Source: Chara braunii
Lineage: Eukaryota > Streptophyta > Charophyceae > Charales > Characeae
Length of the DNA: 64,000 nt
Reading direction: 5' to 3'
Assembly (NCBI GenBank): GCA_003427395.1
Contig: BFEA01000517.1
Span: 261,231 to 325,230, forward strand
A program made the translations under genes and the position numbers. The notes below the pieces were generated by a model, which was not told where the DNA came from, did not search any database, and saw nothing but the letters and a program-made list of their open reading frames with translations. Below, in pieces: positions 22,240 to 33,929 of the stretch. Numbering within the stretch: the stretch's first letter is position 1; each line of letters starts with the position of its first letter.

Positions 22240-23597
22240 AAAAGTTAAGGTATCAAATCCTGATCTTAACCATGCCGGAGATCGATGACACCCTTAGCAA
22301 GTTGCTAGGAACCATGGTGTCAACATCGTTTCAGACCATGTTGCAGGCCAGCCCCAGGTTGCTCAAAGGGCTTAGACAGCTGTTGACTCGGCGGTCGGTA
22401 GAGATAGACGAGAGCCCCGAATTGTCGGAAGAAGAAAGGGGGGAGGAAGCTCCGCAAGAAGTTGCTAACCTTCAAAGGAGTCTCGGGGATTTGGAGGATC
22501 TAGAGAAGGCCTTTGCGGACATCCACCTGAGCTTACCAGACTGAGAAGGTGGCAAGGTCATGAGAGCACCACCCGGAATGAAACTTAGGTTTCATGCACT
22601 GCCCGTAGGAAAGCTGAAAGTACAGATCGAGACTCATCATACCGACGCATTAGTAGAAAGGGGAGCAGAAAACACTCTCATAAGAAGAGACTTTGCGACG
22701 ATCACGGGCTGTACAGTGAACAAGGAGGTAACAGGGAGCATCCAGGGAGCCGGTGGGAAAATTCCGTTCCCTGGGTATGTCACGAAATGTGAGGGCAAGG
22801 CAGGAATCAGGGAGTCGATCTGGTCGTTTCAGCGGATGACCGTAATGAAGGAGATGAACGATCACATAATCCTTGGGAGACCATGGTGCTCCAATGTAGA
22901 AATAATAGGGATGCATCTGCATGATGGCACATACATGGTAGATATAGAGGACCCAGTGACCGGCCGAGGAGAACTTCTCCGACTCCTTGGGACAGGAGGA
23001 GACCCTCCGAAGGAGAACTTAGGAACATGGTCGCAATCATTCGAAGATAGCGCGCGGAAAGGAGCCTTTGCACGAATGGAAGGTATGAGGGAGAGGGTAA
23101 AGATTATGATTGACGAGGCATTTAATACGAAAGAATGAATTAAGATGGGCCTACCCCAGAAGAAGAGAAGGCAGGAGGATGAAGTCTTAGGTGTCATGGT
23201 GGCGGAGAAAGAGTCAGAAGTTGAGCTTGGGGCCAGCCTGCCCAAGCGGAAAGAAGTGCGCATGGACGTACCGGAAGTCGCGCTCGAGATTTTCGATTTA
23301 TTACAGCTCATCAAGGCTATCAGATACCATAATGTAGGGGTGGACCCGGTGATATTGGACAAGTTCGAAGGAGAAGTGCAGAAGGTATACTGTCTGAATG
23401 GAAAATTAGTCAGTATTAAGCCGCGAGCCATAGAGGTGACGAGGATAATTCTGGCCGTTCATTTTTTAGGAGAAAGATCCCGGAAGGAAGTGTACGAAAG
23501 TACGAACAGTAGGGAAGAAAGCAAGGCCGGTCTCGATCCTGCTAGAGACATCCAAAGGAAGAGACCATGGAAAAGGAGGAAGAAGTTCTCCAGGTGA
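22236..23597 (+). pseudogene. pol (PR): Protease region of pol, active-site motif altered
   Basis: This frame starts by overlapping the gag stop. It first encodes the conserved spacer seen between gag and protease in Ty3-type elements (LSKLLGTMV...LQASPRLLKGL), then after TGA 22542 the aspartic protease. The protease has ALVERGAENTLI where the family has an Asp-Ser/Thr-Gly-Ala core. The catalytic Asp is replaced by Glu and the Ser/Thr by Arg, while the flap side and ILGRPW are kept. A second TGA is at 23136. A linker follows, then a frameshift near 23570-23597 leads into RT. With two stops, a changed active site and a frameshift, it cannot give a working protease. The domain call rests on the ILGRPW block and its position before RT. 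Confidence 0.7.
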
Positions 23598-25249
23598 TCC
23601 GAGAGAGGCGGGCAACGGAAGGGCATCGAACACCAGATGAGGTAGCTGATACGATGAAGATAGGAGTAGAGGGATTCTTAACAGAAGGAGAAACCCTCCT
23701 AATCAAAAGGACGTGCCAAAAGTTTCACCTAGCATTTGCCTTTAGTGATCACCAAAAGGGGCGGTTAGACGCAAAGCTGATTCCCCCGGTCAGAATCCAC
23801 GCGGTAGAGCATGAGTGCTGGAATGACAAAGGGTCGTCCTATGAATTTGGGATAGCAGGGGAAGTGACAAACCTTCTTCGAGCAACGATGGACTCCTTCG
23901 TTGCAGAACCTACGGCGTCGTCGTACGATAACCGGTGGTTCGTCTTTAGGAAACCTAACAAGACGCTAAGATGGATTCAGGATCTATAGAAATTGAACGT
24001 GGTAACCATTCGGGATGCTGGTTCACTACCTCAGGCCGATTTATTAGCCGAGTCTCACGCCGGCCGGAGCATTTACTCCGTGATAGATTTGTACTCGGGG
24101 TACGACCAGCTGCCATTGGATGCTTGGGATAGACCGTACACCGCAATGCACACCCCCGTAGGCCAATTGCAGATGCAGATGACCCCTATAGGCTTTACGA
24201 ATGGGGTAGCCGAAGCGCAAAGGAGAATGCTTGCCGTAGCCGGAGACATGTTTCCGGAGAAGTGTGAACCTTACATCGATGACAACCCGATCAAGGGCAC
24301 CCAAGAGAAGGACGAAACAGAAGTCCAGTCGGGAATCCGAAGATTTGTGTGGGACCATCTACAGAATATCAAAGACTTACTCCGCTGGTTCCTAGTATAC
24401 AACATCACGGCTAGAGGACCAAAGAGTATTCAGGCGGTACCATAGGTAACCATACTGGGATTTCGCTGTGGCGCATATGATAGAAAACCGGACCCAGCTA
24501 AGAGGGACAAGATATCACAGTGGCCAACAACCTTGCGAACAACGACGGAGGTAAGAGCATTCTTAGGCGTGGTCGGCTTTTGGAGAATTTTCATTAAGAG
24601 TTTTGCCAAGATTGTCGAGCCTATCCGGGCCATGATCAGAGCAGAAGGGACCATGGACTGGACGGAGGAGCGAGAAGGAGCCGTCCAAACGCTCAAGGAG
24701 ATACTGACGTCTGAGCAAGTCGCCTTGTCCGCACCCTGTTTTAATGACGAAGTGGGGCGACCATTCATCCTAGAAACGGATGGAGGACCCTTGGTCGTAG
24801 GAGTCGTACTGATTCAAAGGGATGAAGGAGGAAAAGAGAGGTCAATTAGATTCGAAAGTAGAACCCTGAACTCCGTTGAGCGGCGTTACTCACAGTTCAA
24901 GAAGGAGGTCCTAGCCATCTTGCATTGCCTAAAGACCTTTCAGGCCTACCTATTTGGGAGACGGTTCATCATAAGGATCGATTCGACGAATGTCGCAGGG
25001 GCCTTAAAAAATTACAGGCCTAAAGATCCGACGGTGGGGAGATGGATAGGATTCATCTGGCAGTTCGATTACAAGATCGAACGAATTGCTGGAATCAGAA
25101 ACAAGGCCGATGGGCTGAGTCGGGTCTGCATCACCCCCGAAGGAGTGGAGGATGCGGAACCCATAGATGCATTCCTTGAATACGAGGGAGAAACTCTTGT
25201 GGTGGCAACGCAATTATGGGCGAAGAATGCGCGTCGGGAGAAGTGTTGA
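23567..25249 (+). pseudogene. pol (RT-RH): Reverse transcriptase and RNase H of pol (two in-frame TAG codons)
   Basis: RT begins near residue 100 of this frame with RWFVFRKPNKTLRWIQDL, then a TAG at 23987 where the family has a residue before KLN. Catalytic motif A is YSVIDLYSGYDQ, motif B is around TPIGFTNGVAEAQ, and motif C is YIDD (about 24272-24283). After a second TAG at 24443 comes LGFRCG and the thumb region. RNase H follows with FILETDGG, SRTLNSVERRYSQFKKE and a late HDG-like KADGLSRV; the order matches Ty3-type pol. RT copies the RNA genome into DNA and RNase H removes the RNA. The frame ends at TGA 25247 after a shift relative to integrase. Both TAGs fit CAG to TAG. Catalytic Asp residues are kept, so decay may be recent on this scale. 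Confidence 0.85.
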
Positions 25250-26791
25250 TTCGAACTTTGGAGAAGGAGGCTCCTGCCATGGTAGCAGAACTTAAAGGAC
25301 CCGTCACCCCTCGAGGACGTAAGGAGGAGAGAGATTCATGGGGAGCGGTAGTAGGACCGCAGGAGGAACTAATAGCAATGGCGGTTGAGGGAGGCCGAAA
25401 AACCATGATGAGCCTAGCGAAATTTTCGGAAAAGAAAGAGTTGCAGTGGATGGTAAACCAAATGCAGGAAAGAAAGGACGGGGATCAGGAAGGGAAGGAG
25501 TTTTTCTATGCTCGGATATACGAAAGGATTTTTCAGGAGATTGGGCTGTTGCTGGTAGGGAACAAACAACCCATGAAAGTCAGCATTAAAGCAAGGGAGG
25601 AGGCCGAGAGGTACGCCTTAAGGGGAGACCATCTGTTCAGAAGGGAGGAAGGTGTTATGCCTAGAAGAGTTGTGTGTGGGAGATTTAGACAGTTGGATGT
25701 GATCCAGGCTATGCACGACAGAGTAGCAGGAGGACATCGATCGTCCAAAGGAACTCTTCCAAAGATAACGCCACTCTATTTTTGGCCATGCATGACAGGT
25801 ATGGTCGCCACGTACTGCTAGACCTGCCTAATCTGCCGGGAATGGAGCTCGGCGCGCGTCTTCGAGTCACTTAGACCAACGTGGGTGCTGGAGTCGGGAC
25901 ACCTGGTCCACCTTGACCTTGCAGTCATGCCTGTATCTACAGATGGATACAGGTATATCCTGGATGCGCGAGACAACTTGAGTGGGTTCGTGGAGGTGGT
26001 TGCTCTTAAGAAAAAGACCGGGAGAAGTGTAGCGGATTGGATAGAAGACTTCTACTTGAGGCATCCCTTCATCAGGAGATTTACATCGGACAATGAGACG
26101 GAATTTGTAAACCAAGAAGTGTTGGAAATGCTTAAAAGGCTTTGTGTGCCTATCAAACTCATCGAGCCATATCACCCGGAGGCCAATGTATCTGTGGATT
26201 AAGCAGGCTGTCTTCTCAGAGAACATGACGCCTCAGAAAACATCGGGGTGTATCCCAGCGGAACTTTGGTACGGAAGAGAGATCGATTTTTCTTTGGAGG
26301 TCTTGATACCTACCTGGATCAGGTTAGATGATGATCTGCTCATGACCACGGAGAAATTAATCGAGGCAAGATGTCAACAAGTCCTTAGGAACAAAGAGGT
26401 CATGGAAGACATCGCCAACCGGGTACTGGACAACAGAATGAGGGACAAAGCAAGGTGGGACCAGGTTAAGAATGCCAGAAAGGAGCCACTTCAGGTAGGG
26501 GAGACGGTATTGCTAAGAAACTCGGCACAAGAATCGACTTGGTCAAGGCAACTAGGAAGGAGGTTCAAAGGCCCCTACCGGATCGCCAAGTGGGTGGGAC
26601 TGAACACCTTCGAGCTGAAAGATTTGGATGAAACTGGATTAAAAGGACCCTTTCCAGGACAGCGATTGGTCAGGTTTCTAAGTCGGGACCCAGTGGAACA
26701 ATGGCTTCAGGAGGCCGAGGATAAGGAAACTGGGGGGCTACAAGCTAAAGAATTACAATGGTCTTGCTCACACTATGGTTTTTGTCTCTGA
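25216..26791 (+). pseudogene. pol (IN): Integrase of pol (TAG, internal deletion and frameshift)
   Basis: The zinc-binding region is visible as H-x6-H (HDRVAGGH) and, after TAG 25819, the CLIC pair. The catalytic core has the D,D,E residues: HLDLAV (first D), TSDNETEF (second D) and PYHPEAN (E). Directly after that Glu the family's ERGH-type helix and about 35 residues are missing, and the frame shifts (TAA at 26200 in the old frame). The second frame, from about 26200 to 26791, has PAELWYGR, PTW, and the C-terminal GPY module (FKGPYRI). No chromodomain follows. Integrase joins the DNA copy to the host chromosome. The deletion removes part of the core, so this copy is dead. Confidence 0.85.
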
Positions 26792-27378
26792 CTGCGTCCG
26801 TGAGACTGTCATTTTTTTTTTGGATGGGGCAATGGTTTGGACCGACTGAGGTTGGAAGGCAGGATGACTTCGGATTTTGCGATAATAGGTTTTGTGTGAC
26901 GACGGGAAAGATTGTCGGGAGCATTGTATCATAATTTTTGATAGAAAAATAATGGGATCATCACAAACGGGGCATTTGCATGAGAGAGGAAAATGTATAA
27001 TAGTGGCATGATGCGAAGGATACTGGGAGCATTTAGGGGAATGGGAGCTGCCTACCGGACTGGGGAAACGGGTGTATGAGGGGCTTGGCGGGTGTTGTTT
27101 TGTTGTACAGGACCAATAAGAAAATCACAAGAAAAAGTAAAAATAAAATTCGGCAACGAGAATGACAACGGGGCGATCAACAGGCCTACCGGAGGGGAAG
27201 AAGCGGGACCAAGTCGAGGGAGGAGGATGACAAAGAGAAAACTGTACATAGGGCTCATATTCGGGCAAGTGGTAGGCAGGGGTGCGAGAAAGCGAGTGTG
27301 TAGAGGACCCTCGCCCCTCCGGAAGGGAGAAGGTATATATATATCGTCTGGAGTAAGAGCGAGGAGCAAAGGGCAAGT
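26792..27378 (+). other. Spacer after pol
   Basis: No recognised gene. A frame at 27092-27718 (plus) overlaps the following ORF and is basic and low in complexity. Its first 30 codons look protein-like (GAINRPTGGEEAGPSRGRR), so it may be an out-of-frame front part of that ORF. Confidence 0.4.
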
Positions 27379-28089
27379 GTGGGAGAAAGGGACAAAGCAG
27401 ATGTGGGAAACAAGGCTCAGATCGCTAACGAGGAAAAGGTCGAGAGATGCGAGCAACATGAGTCTTGCCGTGGTGAGAACGGGGGGAGACAGGACGTGTG
27501 TGACAAATTTGAGGACGGGGAAGAAAAAGGGGAAGACTCGCATGAGGAGCGGAACGGCCACAACAATTGTGAGGGGAGGCACCCGAGCCTTGAAGAAGGG
27601 TATGAGACAAGAACAAAAATTCCCTATACCTACGATCCAAAGAACCTCACGGGTGGGTATAGCCCCATACAGACGGAAGAAGAGGAGGATGAGGAAGAGG
27701 AAGTACAAGAGCTCATAGAGATCAGCAGTGGAGATGAGAAGGATGAAATCTCGAGGCCTAGAGAAGAGAGGCGACCTCTGATGCACCAACTGCGTGAAGA
27801 GGCCTTCAGATGGAAGGACGAGTTTGGGCCAACGCCCAATCATTGGTTTCAACAATGGCTCGGCATGATCAAGCATGAGTGGATTATCAAGACCCGGGAA
27901 CTCGCAAGGGTAGGGGTAATAGCCACATCTTTGGATTTCTACAGTGAGATGGCGTTGCGAGAAATTGCGAGGAGGAGGAGAGAAATCATGGCCTCCGACC
28001 TGGGGTTAAGAGACCAGCAGAAAGACAGGACGAGCAAGAGACCCAGCGAGTTGAGGCACATGACAGCAATAGGGATTAGATGTTGTTAA
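27379..28089 (+). CDS. Intact acidic ORF downstream of integrase, unknown function (236 aa)
   Basis: This is the longest uninterrupted plus-strand frame inside the giant element. Residues 1-130 are highly charged and low in complexity, with acidic runs (EEEEDEEEEVQELIEIS) and clusters of C and H at the front (about residues 24-67, no clear metal-finger spacing). Residues 130-215 look folded, with several Trp (FRWKDEFGPTPNHWFQQWLG) and a helical segment (FYSEMALREIARRRREIM). There is no signal peptide or membrane helix, so the envelope-like role sometimes found at this position is unlikely. It follows integrase by about 590 bases. The ATG is a default choice; the true start may lie upstream in another frame. 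In an element whose other frames are broken, an intact frame may be chance or may reflect later selection. Confidence 0.5.
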   Translation: MGERDKADVGNKAQIANEEKVERCEQHESCRGENGGRQDVCDKFEDGEEKGEDSHEERNGHNNCEGRHPSLEEGYETRTKIPYTYDPKNLTGGYSPIQTEEEEDEEEEVQELIEISSGDEKDEISRPREERRPLMHQLREEAFRWKDEFGPTPNHWFQQWLGMIKHEWIIKTRELARVGVIATSLDFYSEMALREIARRRREIMASDLGLRDQQKDRTSKRPSELRHMTAIGIRCC

Positions 28090-28786
28090 GTGCTGGAAAA
28101 AAAAAAAAAAGTGATTTTTTTTTTTTTTTGCAAATATGGGATGACAGGGTTTGTATAGTATGAGTAAGCTTGTGGGGAATGTGGGATAAAATGACTAGCT
28201 AAGACTGAGTCACGATGCGTTAGAAGATAGCATTTTGAGGCTACTTACTGGATGGGCTACCTTCGAAAGTATACAGACAAGACAATGACACGAGGCATGG
28301 GATGAGACTGGTTGGGAAGGGTGTATTGTGAACTTTGGATGGAATGAGGATTGTGCCTTGAGGAAGGAAAACTTTGAATACAGATTGACGAGCAAAGCAA
28401 GACGTGAATGTTGGTCGAGTACAAGAGAGGTTAGGGAACCTATGGGTTAAGGGGCGTTAAGAACACTCCTTCCCTAGTAGCCTAATCCAACTGAGTCATG
28501 AATGAGTTTAAGAATAGTCAAGATCTGAGAAACTAGAAAGAGTGAAAATAGAGGAGGTGCCCTGGTCTTTTGCTATGGTTAAACGGTCGGGTAGGATAGT
28601 GCTGCTTGGGGCTGCGAACCTGAAATTGAGCACTAGACGCTAAGTCGGATGTCCGCATGAACAACAAATGATATTGAGAAATGAACAAAGAAAACCGCAC
28701 ACGTAAAATTGCAAGAAATGACCACCTTCTAACCCCCCGAGACAGTAATGGGATTCGTGTCCTCAAGCCCCCCCCCTCGGACGCTA
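28090..28786 (+). other. 3' interior, no gene recognised
   Basis: A poly(A)/poly(T) patch at 28098-28132 and AT/GA-rich sequence. Open frames are short and unremarkable. Confidence 0.5.
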
Positions 28787-28986
28787 ACATTGAAAATGGA
28801 AAGGAATGACCCTAACCAGGCTGTTCGACTTGAGAATGGAAAGGAATAGCCCTAACCAGGCTGTTCGACTTAAGAATGGAAAGGAATGACCCTAACCAGG
28901 CTATTCGATTTGAGAATGAAAAGGAATGACCCTAACCAGGCTGTTCGATTGGAGAATGGAAAAGAATGACCCTAACCAGGTTGTTC
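28787..28986 (+). repeat. 40-bp tandem repeat, five copies
   Basis: Units of GAGAATGGAAAGGAATGACC plus CTAACCAGGCTGTTCGACTT repeat exactly every 40 bases (AAGGAATGAC at 28801, 28881, 28921; variants at 28841 and 28961), with few substitutions. Confidence 0.9.
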
Positions 28987-30430
28987 GGAAATGGCCCCTG
29001 ACAAGGGTCATTTCTTTTGAAACAGGCACTGGGGTCCCCTGCATAATTGATTAAGAAAGACTGATTGAGAATGAGATGAAATGAGCAATGTGAGATGGAA
29101 AAGGCTGATGAGTCGATCATTGAAATAACCACGAGAATGGACGAGAGAAATTAATGCCTTGAAATGAGAAGGGTAGGATAAAGAGAGGACGAGTCTTGAG
29201 TCGAGAGATGGACCGTTGTGACGGTCATAAGGATGGGATATTGGAATGTGAAAGTTGAGAATTGAAGGTGGGCCGACGGGCTGGCCTGGGAAGACGGCTA
29301 CTGAGAAAGCGGCCGCCAAAGCGGCTACAACGGGTGACCTTGTTGATGAGAGGTTGTCGGACCAGCCATGAGAATCAGGAGTAAGAAAGGAGTGGAAAGA
29401 GCATTGGATTGAGTAATTGAGGATTGGATATTGCATTGCATAGTCAGCGGACCCTAGGCAATTTGATGAAAGGTCGTCGGACCGATCATGGAAATAGCAA
29501 GAGATTGAGTTTTTCCTTTTTTTCTAGTCTAAGGTCTCAGCAAGAGGGGGATAGCGATGCATGCACCGCGACCCCATGACCTCTACCTGTCAAGGGAAAA
29601 ATCTCAGCGTGACTTGTTCCTCATAAGGAAAGATAAGGGTTGAAGGACCAAGACATCGTTCTCTTTGATTGATGCGGGTCGTCCGGAACTAACTCCGACA
29701 ATGAGCTCTAGTCGGGGAGTTCGAACTGCGCCTCATGTTGAGAACCTAAACGTCAAGGGTGTCGAGCCAAACGGGCAAGAGAGTCATTCTTCTCCTAAGT
29801 CTCATTTACTCTCCCCAACCACATGCCATGCCGTAGAGGGGCGGCGTGACCGTTTGGGGTGGACCAAGGTTGCTCGCGTTAAGTTGAGCAGCACTGTCTA
29901 GAGGGAGGGGTCGGGCGTGGTACCGGGTGGAAGCTGCATCCACCACAGGGCGACACTGCCCTGCCGGATCATTACAATCGTTCCGGGACTAACCGCGAGG
30001 TCTTTGTAACTGCACTCGTAGACTAATAGAGAGCCCCAACTATCTTGAAAGGGAGAGGCCGGATCCAAGAAAACACCACTCGGGAAGGAACGATTCGCGA
30101 GAAAGCCTTTACAGCAAGACGGGGTCCTGGGAGGTTTGGACTGGACCTACCTGCCAGATGCGAGGTGGTAACTCAAAGATGGCGCTCGTCTCGTAAGCGG
30201 CAAAAGGTCGGACTAAGTAGAAGGATGAGGTGTTACCTACCGAGGAAGGACCGATCACCCTTCCTTCTAGGAGCAGGTGGGCCGTTGTTCTTGACTCAGT
30301 TGGTGGGCCAAGGTCTGCGTACCTCCGAGTGAGGATCAGTTGTTTGATGGGGACATCGCATTTTGAGTGGGGGGAAGGTGTGTCATCAACCAATAAAAAA
30401 AACGTGCAAAAGAGAAGGTTACCATGAGCT
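28987..30430 (+). other. 3' interior, no gene recognised
   Basis: Non-coding looking GA-rich sequence. Short frames on both strands (29008-29436 minus, 30045-30332 plus) carry no motif. Confidence 0.5.
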
Positions 30431-30434
30431 AAAG

Positions 30435-31030
30435 AAATTGTGTAATTGACTTTGTGCAGGCTTGAGAAAAGGTCTGGCAAGATGTTCAGAAGAGAAATGG
30501 ATGAGTAATTGACTTTGCATGGGCTTCAGAAAAGGTCTTGCAAGATGTCCAGAAGAGAAATGAATGAGTAGTTGACTTTGCATGGGCTTGAGAAAAGGCC
30601 TGGCAAGATGTCCAGAAGAGAAATGGATGAGTAATTGACTTTGCGCAGGCTTGAGAAAAGGCCTTACAAGATGTCCAGAAAAGAAATGGATGAGNNNNNN
30701 NNNNNNNNNNNNNNNNNNNNNNNNNNNNNNNNNNNNNNNNNNNNNNNNNNNNNNNNNNNNNNNNNNNNNNNNNNNNNNNNNNNNNNNNNNNNNNNNNNNN
30801 NNNNNNNNNNNNNNTGGGTTTGAGAAAAGACCCAGCAAGATGTCCAGAAGAGAAATTGATGAGTAATTGATTTTGCATGGGCTTGAGAAAAGGTCTGGCA
30901 AGATGTCCAAAAGAGAAATGTTTGTATAATTGACTTTGCGCAGGCTTCAGAAAAGGCCTGGCTAGATGTGCAGAAGAAAAATGGATGTGTAATTGAATTT
31001 GCATGGGCTTGAGAAATGTCTGGCAAGATG
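30435..31030. repeat. 63-bp tandem array with assembly gap
   Basis: TAATTGACTTTG blocks recur every 63 bases (30443, 30506, 30569, 30632), with GAGAAAAGGCCTGGCAAGAT and GTCCAGAAGAGAAATGGATG. A gap of 120 Ns lies at 30695-30814. Because 63 is 21 codons, the minus strand is open across the array and shows a 21-residue repeat (core FSSGHLARPFLKP). It is most simply a satellite-like array. Confidence 0.9.
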
Positions 31031-32065
31031 ACAAGAAGAAGGATGCTTGGGGAATGGGCTGGGTAACACGCATGTAAAATTGTTTGAGCTTGAGTACAAG
31101 AGAGGTCGGATGAGGGTGACATGCATATGAAATTAGCAGGACTAGAGAAAAGTCGGGCAGAACGACCTGGGAAAAATACGTGTGGATTTGGTTGAGCCTG
31201 AGATTAAGGAAAGAATGACGGGAGACGCGGGTTGCACGGGCCAAAGAGCCGAGTAAAAGAATCGCTAAGGGTGACCGGGGCCAAAAAAGGAACTTGGATG
31301 GCATGGGATGGATGAAGGAACAAGAAAATGATGTTTGGATGACAAGGCTCGGGGAAGAAGCAGGGGTGGCAAGAAGAGGGAAGTCGAGAAAAAGTTTGAT
31401 GTACTTCGGGTGATGAATAAGAAGAGGGAAGTTGAGACGAAATGAGTCTGATGTTTTAAGAGTGATGAATGAGACGTAAGAAGTCTGATGTTTTAAGAGT
31501 AATAAATAAGACGAAAGGGGTCTGATGTTCTAAGAGTGAAGAATGAGACATGAGAAGCCTGAAGGGCAAAAGGAGCTTGACCCTACACACCTCTCCCCGC
31601 TCCAAGGCCGAAAAAGAGAAGAGACCCGAGAAAGGAACAAAAAAAGACAGAACGGACCCTGGAAAAATAACCACCCATGACAGTCCATCCTCTTCTCTCG
31701 TATATCTCCCCAAAACCCACTGACAAAAGATTGGTGCGCGATGAGGACATCGGGAATGAGTGGGGGAAATGTGTCGGGACTAGTGGGTTCCAAATAACTT
31801 TCCATCACTCAAGAGACTGAATATAGACAAATTGTGCACGACAAAGAGATCTGGTGTAAGGAGGAAAGAGAGAGAAAAGACAAAGGATTAGACCGCGAGA
31901 GATAGTGATGCCCTGGGATGAGAACCGTAGGAGGAGAGAACCAACGACGACAAGCGAGTAAGCGCAAAAACATGGGCACATAGAACATAGCATGAGGCCG
32001 GGAGGGCCGTTGGAATTCAACAAGACAAAGGCCAAGGGACCCTTGTGCCAACAAGCGCGACACGG
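31031..32065 (+). other. 3' untranslated interior
   Basis: GA-rich sequence up to the polypurine tract, with repeated TCTGATGTT(T/C)TAAGAGTGA(T/A)GAATGAGAC modules at about 31446-31560. No gene seen. Confidence 0.5.
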
Positions 32066-32079
32066 TAGCGACGGAAGAA
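32066..32079 (+). promoter_or_regulatory. Candidate polypurine tract
   Basis: The purine-rich AGCGACGGAAGAA lies immediately before the start of the 3' LTR (TGAGGAAGTCGAGAG), the position where plus-strand DNA synthesis is primed. One or two pyrimidines weaken the match. Confidence 0.5.
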
Positions 32080-33057
32080 TGAGGAAGTCGAGAGATGGAC
32101 GGCCCCGGAGGCCGTGGGAAGCTAGAGGATAAGGGCCCAACATGGGGGCCACCTACGGGAGCCTCGGGTAGGAGGTCCCGCGACCAAAGGAACCGGCGCG
32201 CTCAAGGCGCGAGAAAAGACAAGGGAGAGGGGTCACCGTGGGGCGGAAAATGCACAGGGAACGTGGGACACCTTGGGGAAAGGCACCTGGGGCCACATGA
32301 GACTAAGTAAAAATAGTGGCATCCGGGGCAAAATGTGCCGAGGACCACCGGCGGGACTAAGTGTCGGAGACTGCCGGTGGGACCAAGTGTCGGGGACCAC
32401 CGGCGGGACCAAGTGTCGGGGACCATCGGCTGGACCAAGTGTCGGGGCACATCGACGGGAAATTGGCGGGAACATATGAAGGTCTCAAGAGGAAACGGCG
32501 GCACCACATGTGGGGAAAATAATTAAGACGAGGTGCACTGTCAAGATCAAGATCTTGACGGCCAAAAATATTAACATCGCCAGTGCAAACACTAGCGGTA
32601 GCAAACGGAAAGGCCGAACGAAAAAAAAAAGCAAAGAAACATGGAGTGGGAGGCATGGGAGCAATCCGAAAAATCTCGGATTAACCTCCCTCAAGAAAAT
32701 GGAATCAAAAGATACCCCATGAGAAAAATAGGCCTCCGGGGAAAAATCAGAGCAAGAGGGGTCACTCTGGGAGAAAGATAGAGGTAAAAGGAAGCTCCCA
32801 TGGGCATGGGCAGACCATTATTGCAGTCCGAGATATATGGGATTGCACCCTGGACATAGGAAGGGTCAAAACTAAGAGGGAGGGGCTAGAAAAGGGCCTT
32901 AACGACCACTTGACACTTGGCATGCTAGGGAAAAGAAAGAAAGAAAAGAAAATGTGGGAGAATGAGACAAAAAGAGTGAGAGGGAGTGAGTGAGTTGACC
33001 GTCAGTAGGGACTGTCGCAAGTAGGGACTGACAGCCTACTGTCTAAGAAAGGAACGG

Positions 33058-33094
<37 letters not shown>

Positions 33095-33929
33095 TCATAA
33101 CGGTCAAACACGGTAACTTGAGGAAATACATCCGTGATCAGATTTATTCTGCAATATGGCGGTTACAGAGGACTTGGATTTTCTTTGATTTTTGCAGAGA
33201 AAATCAAAGAAAATCAAGGCCCTATGCAACCGAAATAAAACGGATTGTGTGCATGAGGAGAAACACATGTTTTAGGTGCGTCCGGAACCAAAATCAAGTC
33301 CGGATGCACTTGGGAGTCGACCATTTCTTTTTCTTTTGAGTAAGGGCTAGTTGTGGGGCATTGGGGCTAAGGAATTGACCCCTATTGCAGCCCGAGTTGC
33401 AACGGAATGCATGGGGAAGGGAAAACACATGTTTTTGGTGCATCAGGAGCCAATATTGAGCCCGGATGCACTTGGAAACCAAACGTTTCATTTTCTTCTA
33501 GCATGGGGCAAGTTGTGGGGCTGTGGGGCTAGGAAAATAACTATGACTGCTGTTCGAGAAATAACGGACTGCATAGGGGTGCCTAGGCTAAGAAAAAATG
33601 AGCCACAACAAACCCAAAAGTCTAGAAAGGAACAATTTCGGCATGGGGCTTGAGAAAACGGTAAACGGCGACCGTGAAATGAGATCCCACGACCGAGAAA
33701 AATCGGCACACATGCGGCACTTAAGGGAGAGATGTTGGGGCCACCTAGGGCAAGGGGGTCCAAAAATAAAAATGAGACACTACCCGGGATGTTGTCGGGG
33801 ATCAAGTGGGTCCAAATAATAAAAGTAAAAAAACGGGACACGCGCTGACGGGACCACGGGCGAGACAAGAAAACGAAACTAGTACAGAGGAAAAGTGGTG
33901 GGGACTTAAGATGTCCCAAGTGAACCATG

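Noticed and set aside
17458-25821. Reassigned or read-through amber codon as the main explanation
   Set aside because: TGA stops, frameshifts, an integrase deletion and an altered protease site are also present, so decay is simpler; not fully excluded.
27052-27876. 274-codon minus-strand hydrophobic frame
   Set aside because: Antisense of the acidic plus-strand ORF; acidic codons read backwards give Leu/Phe-rich sequence that mimics membrane helices.
27379-28089. Envelope-like gene
   Set aside because: No signal peptide, membrane helix or cleavage site.
30486-31304. 272-codon minus-strand repeat protein
   Set aside because: Produced by the 63-bp tandem array and an N gap; no independent support.
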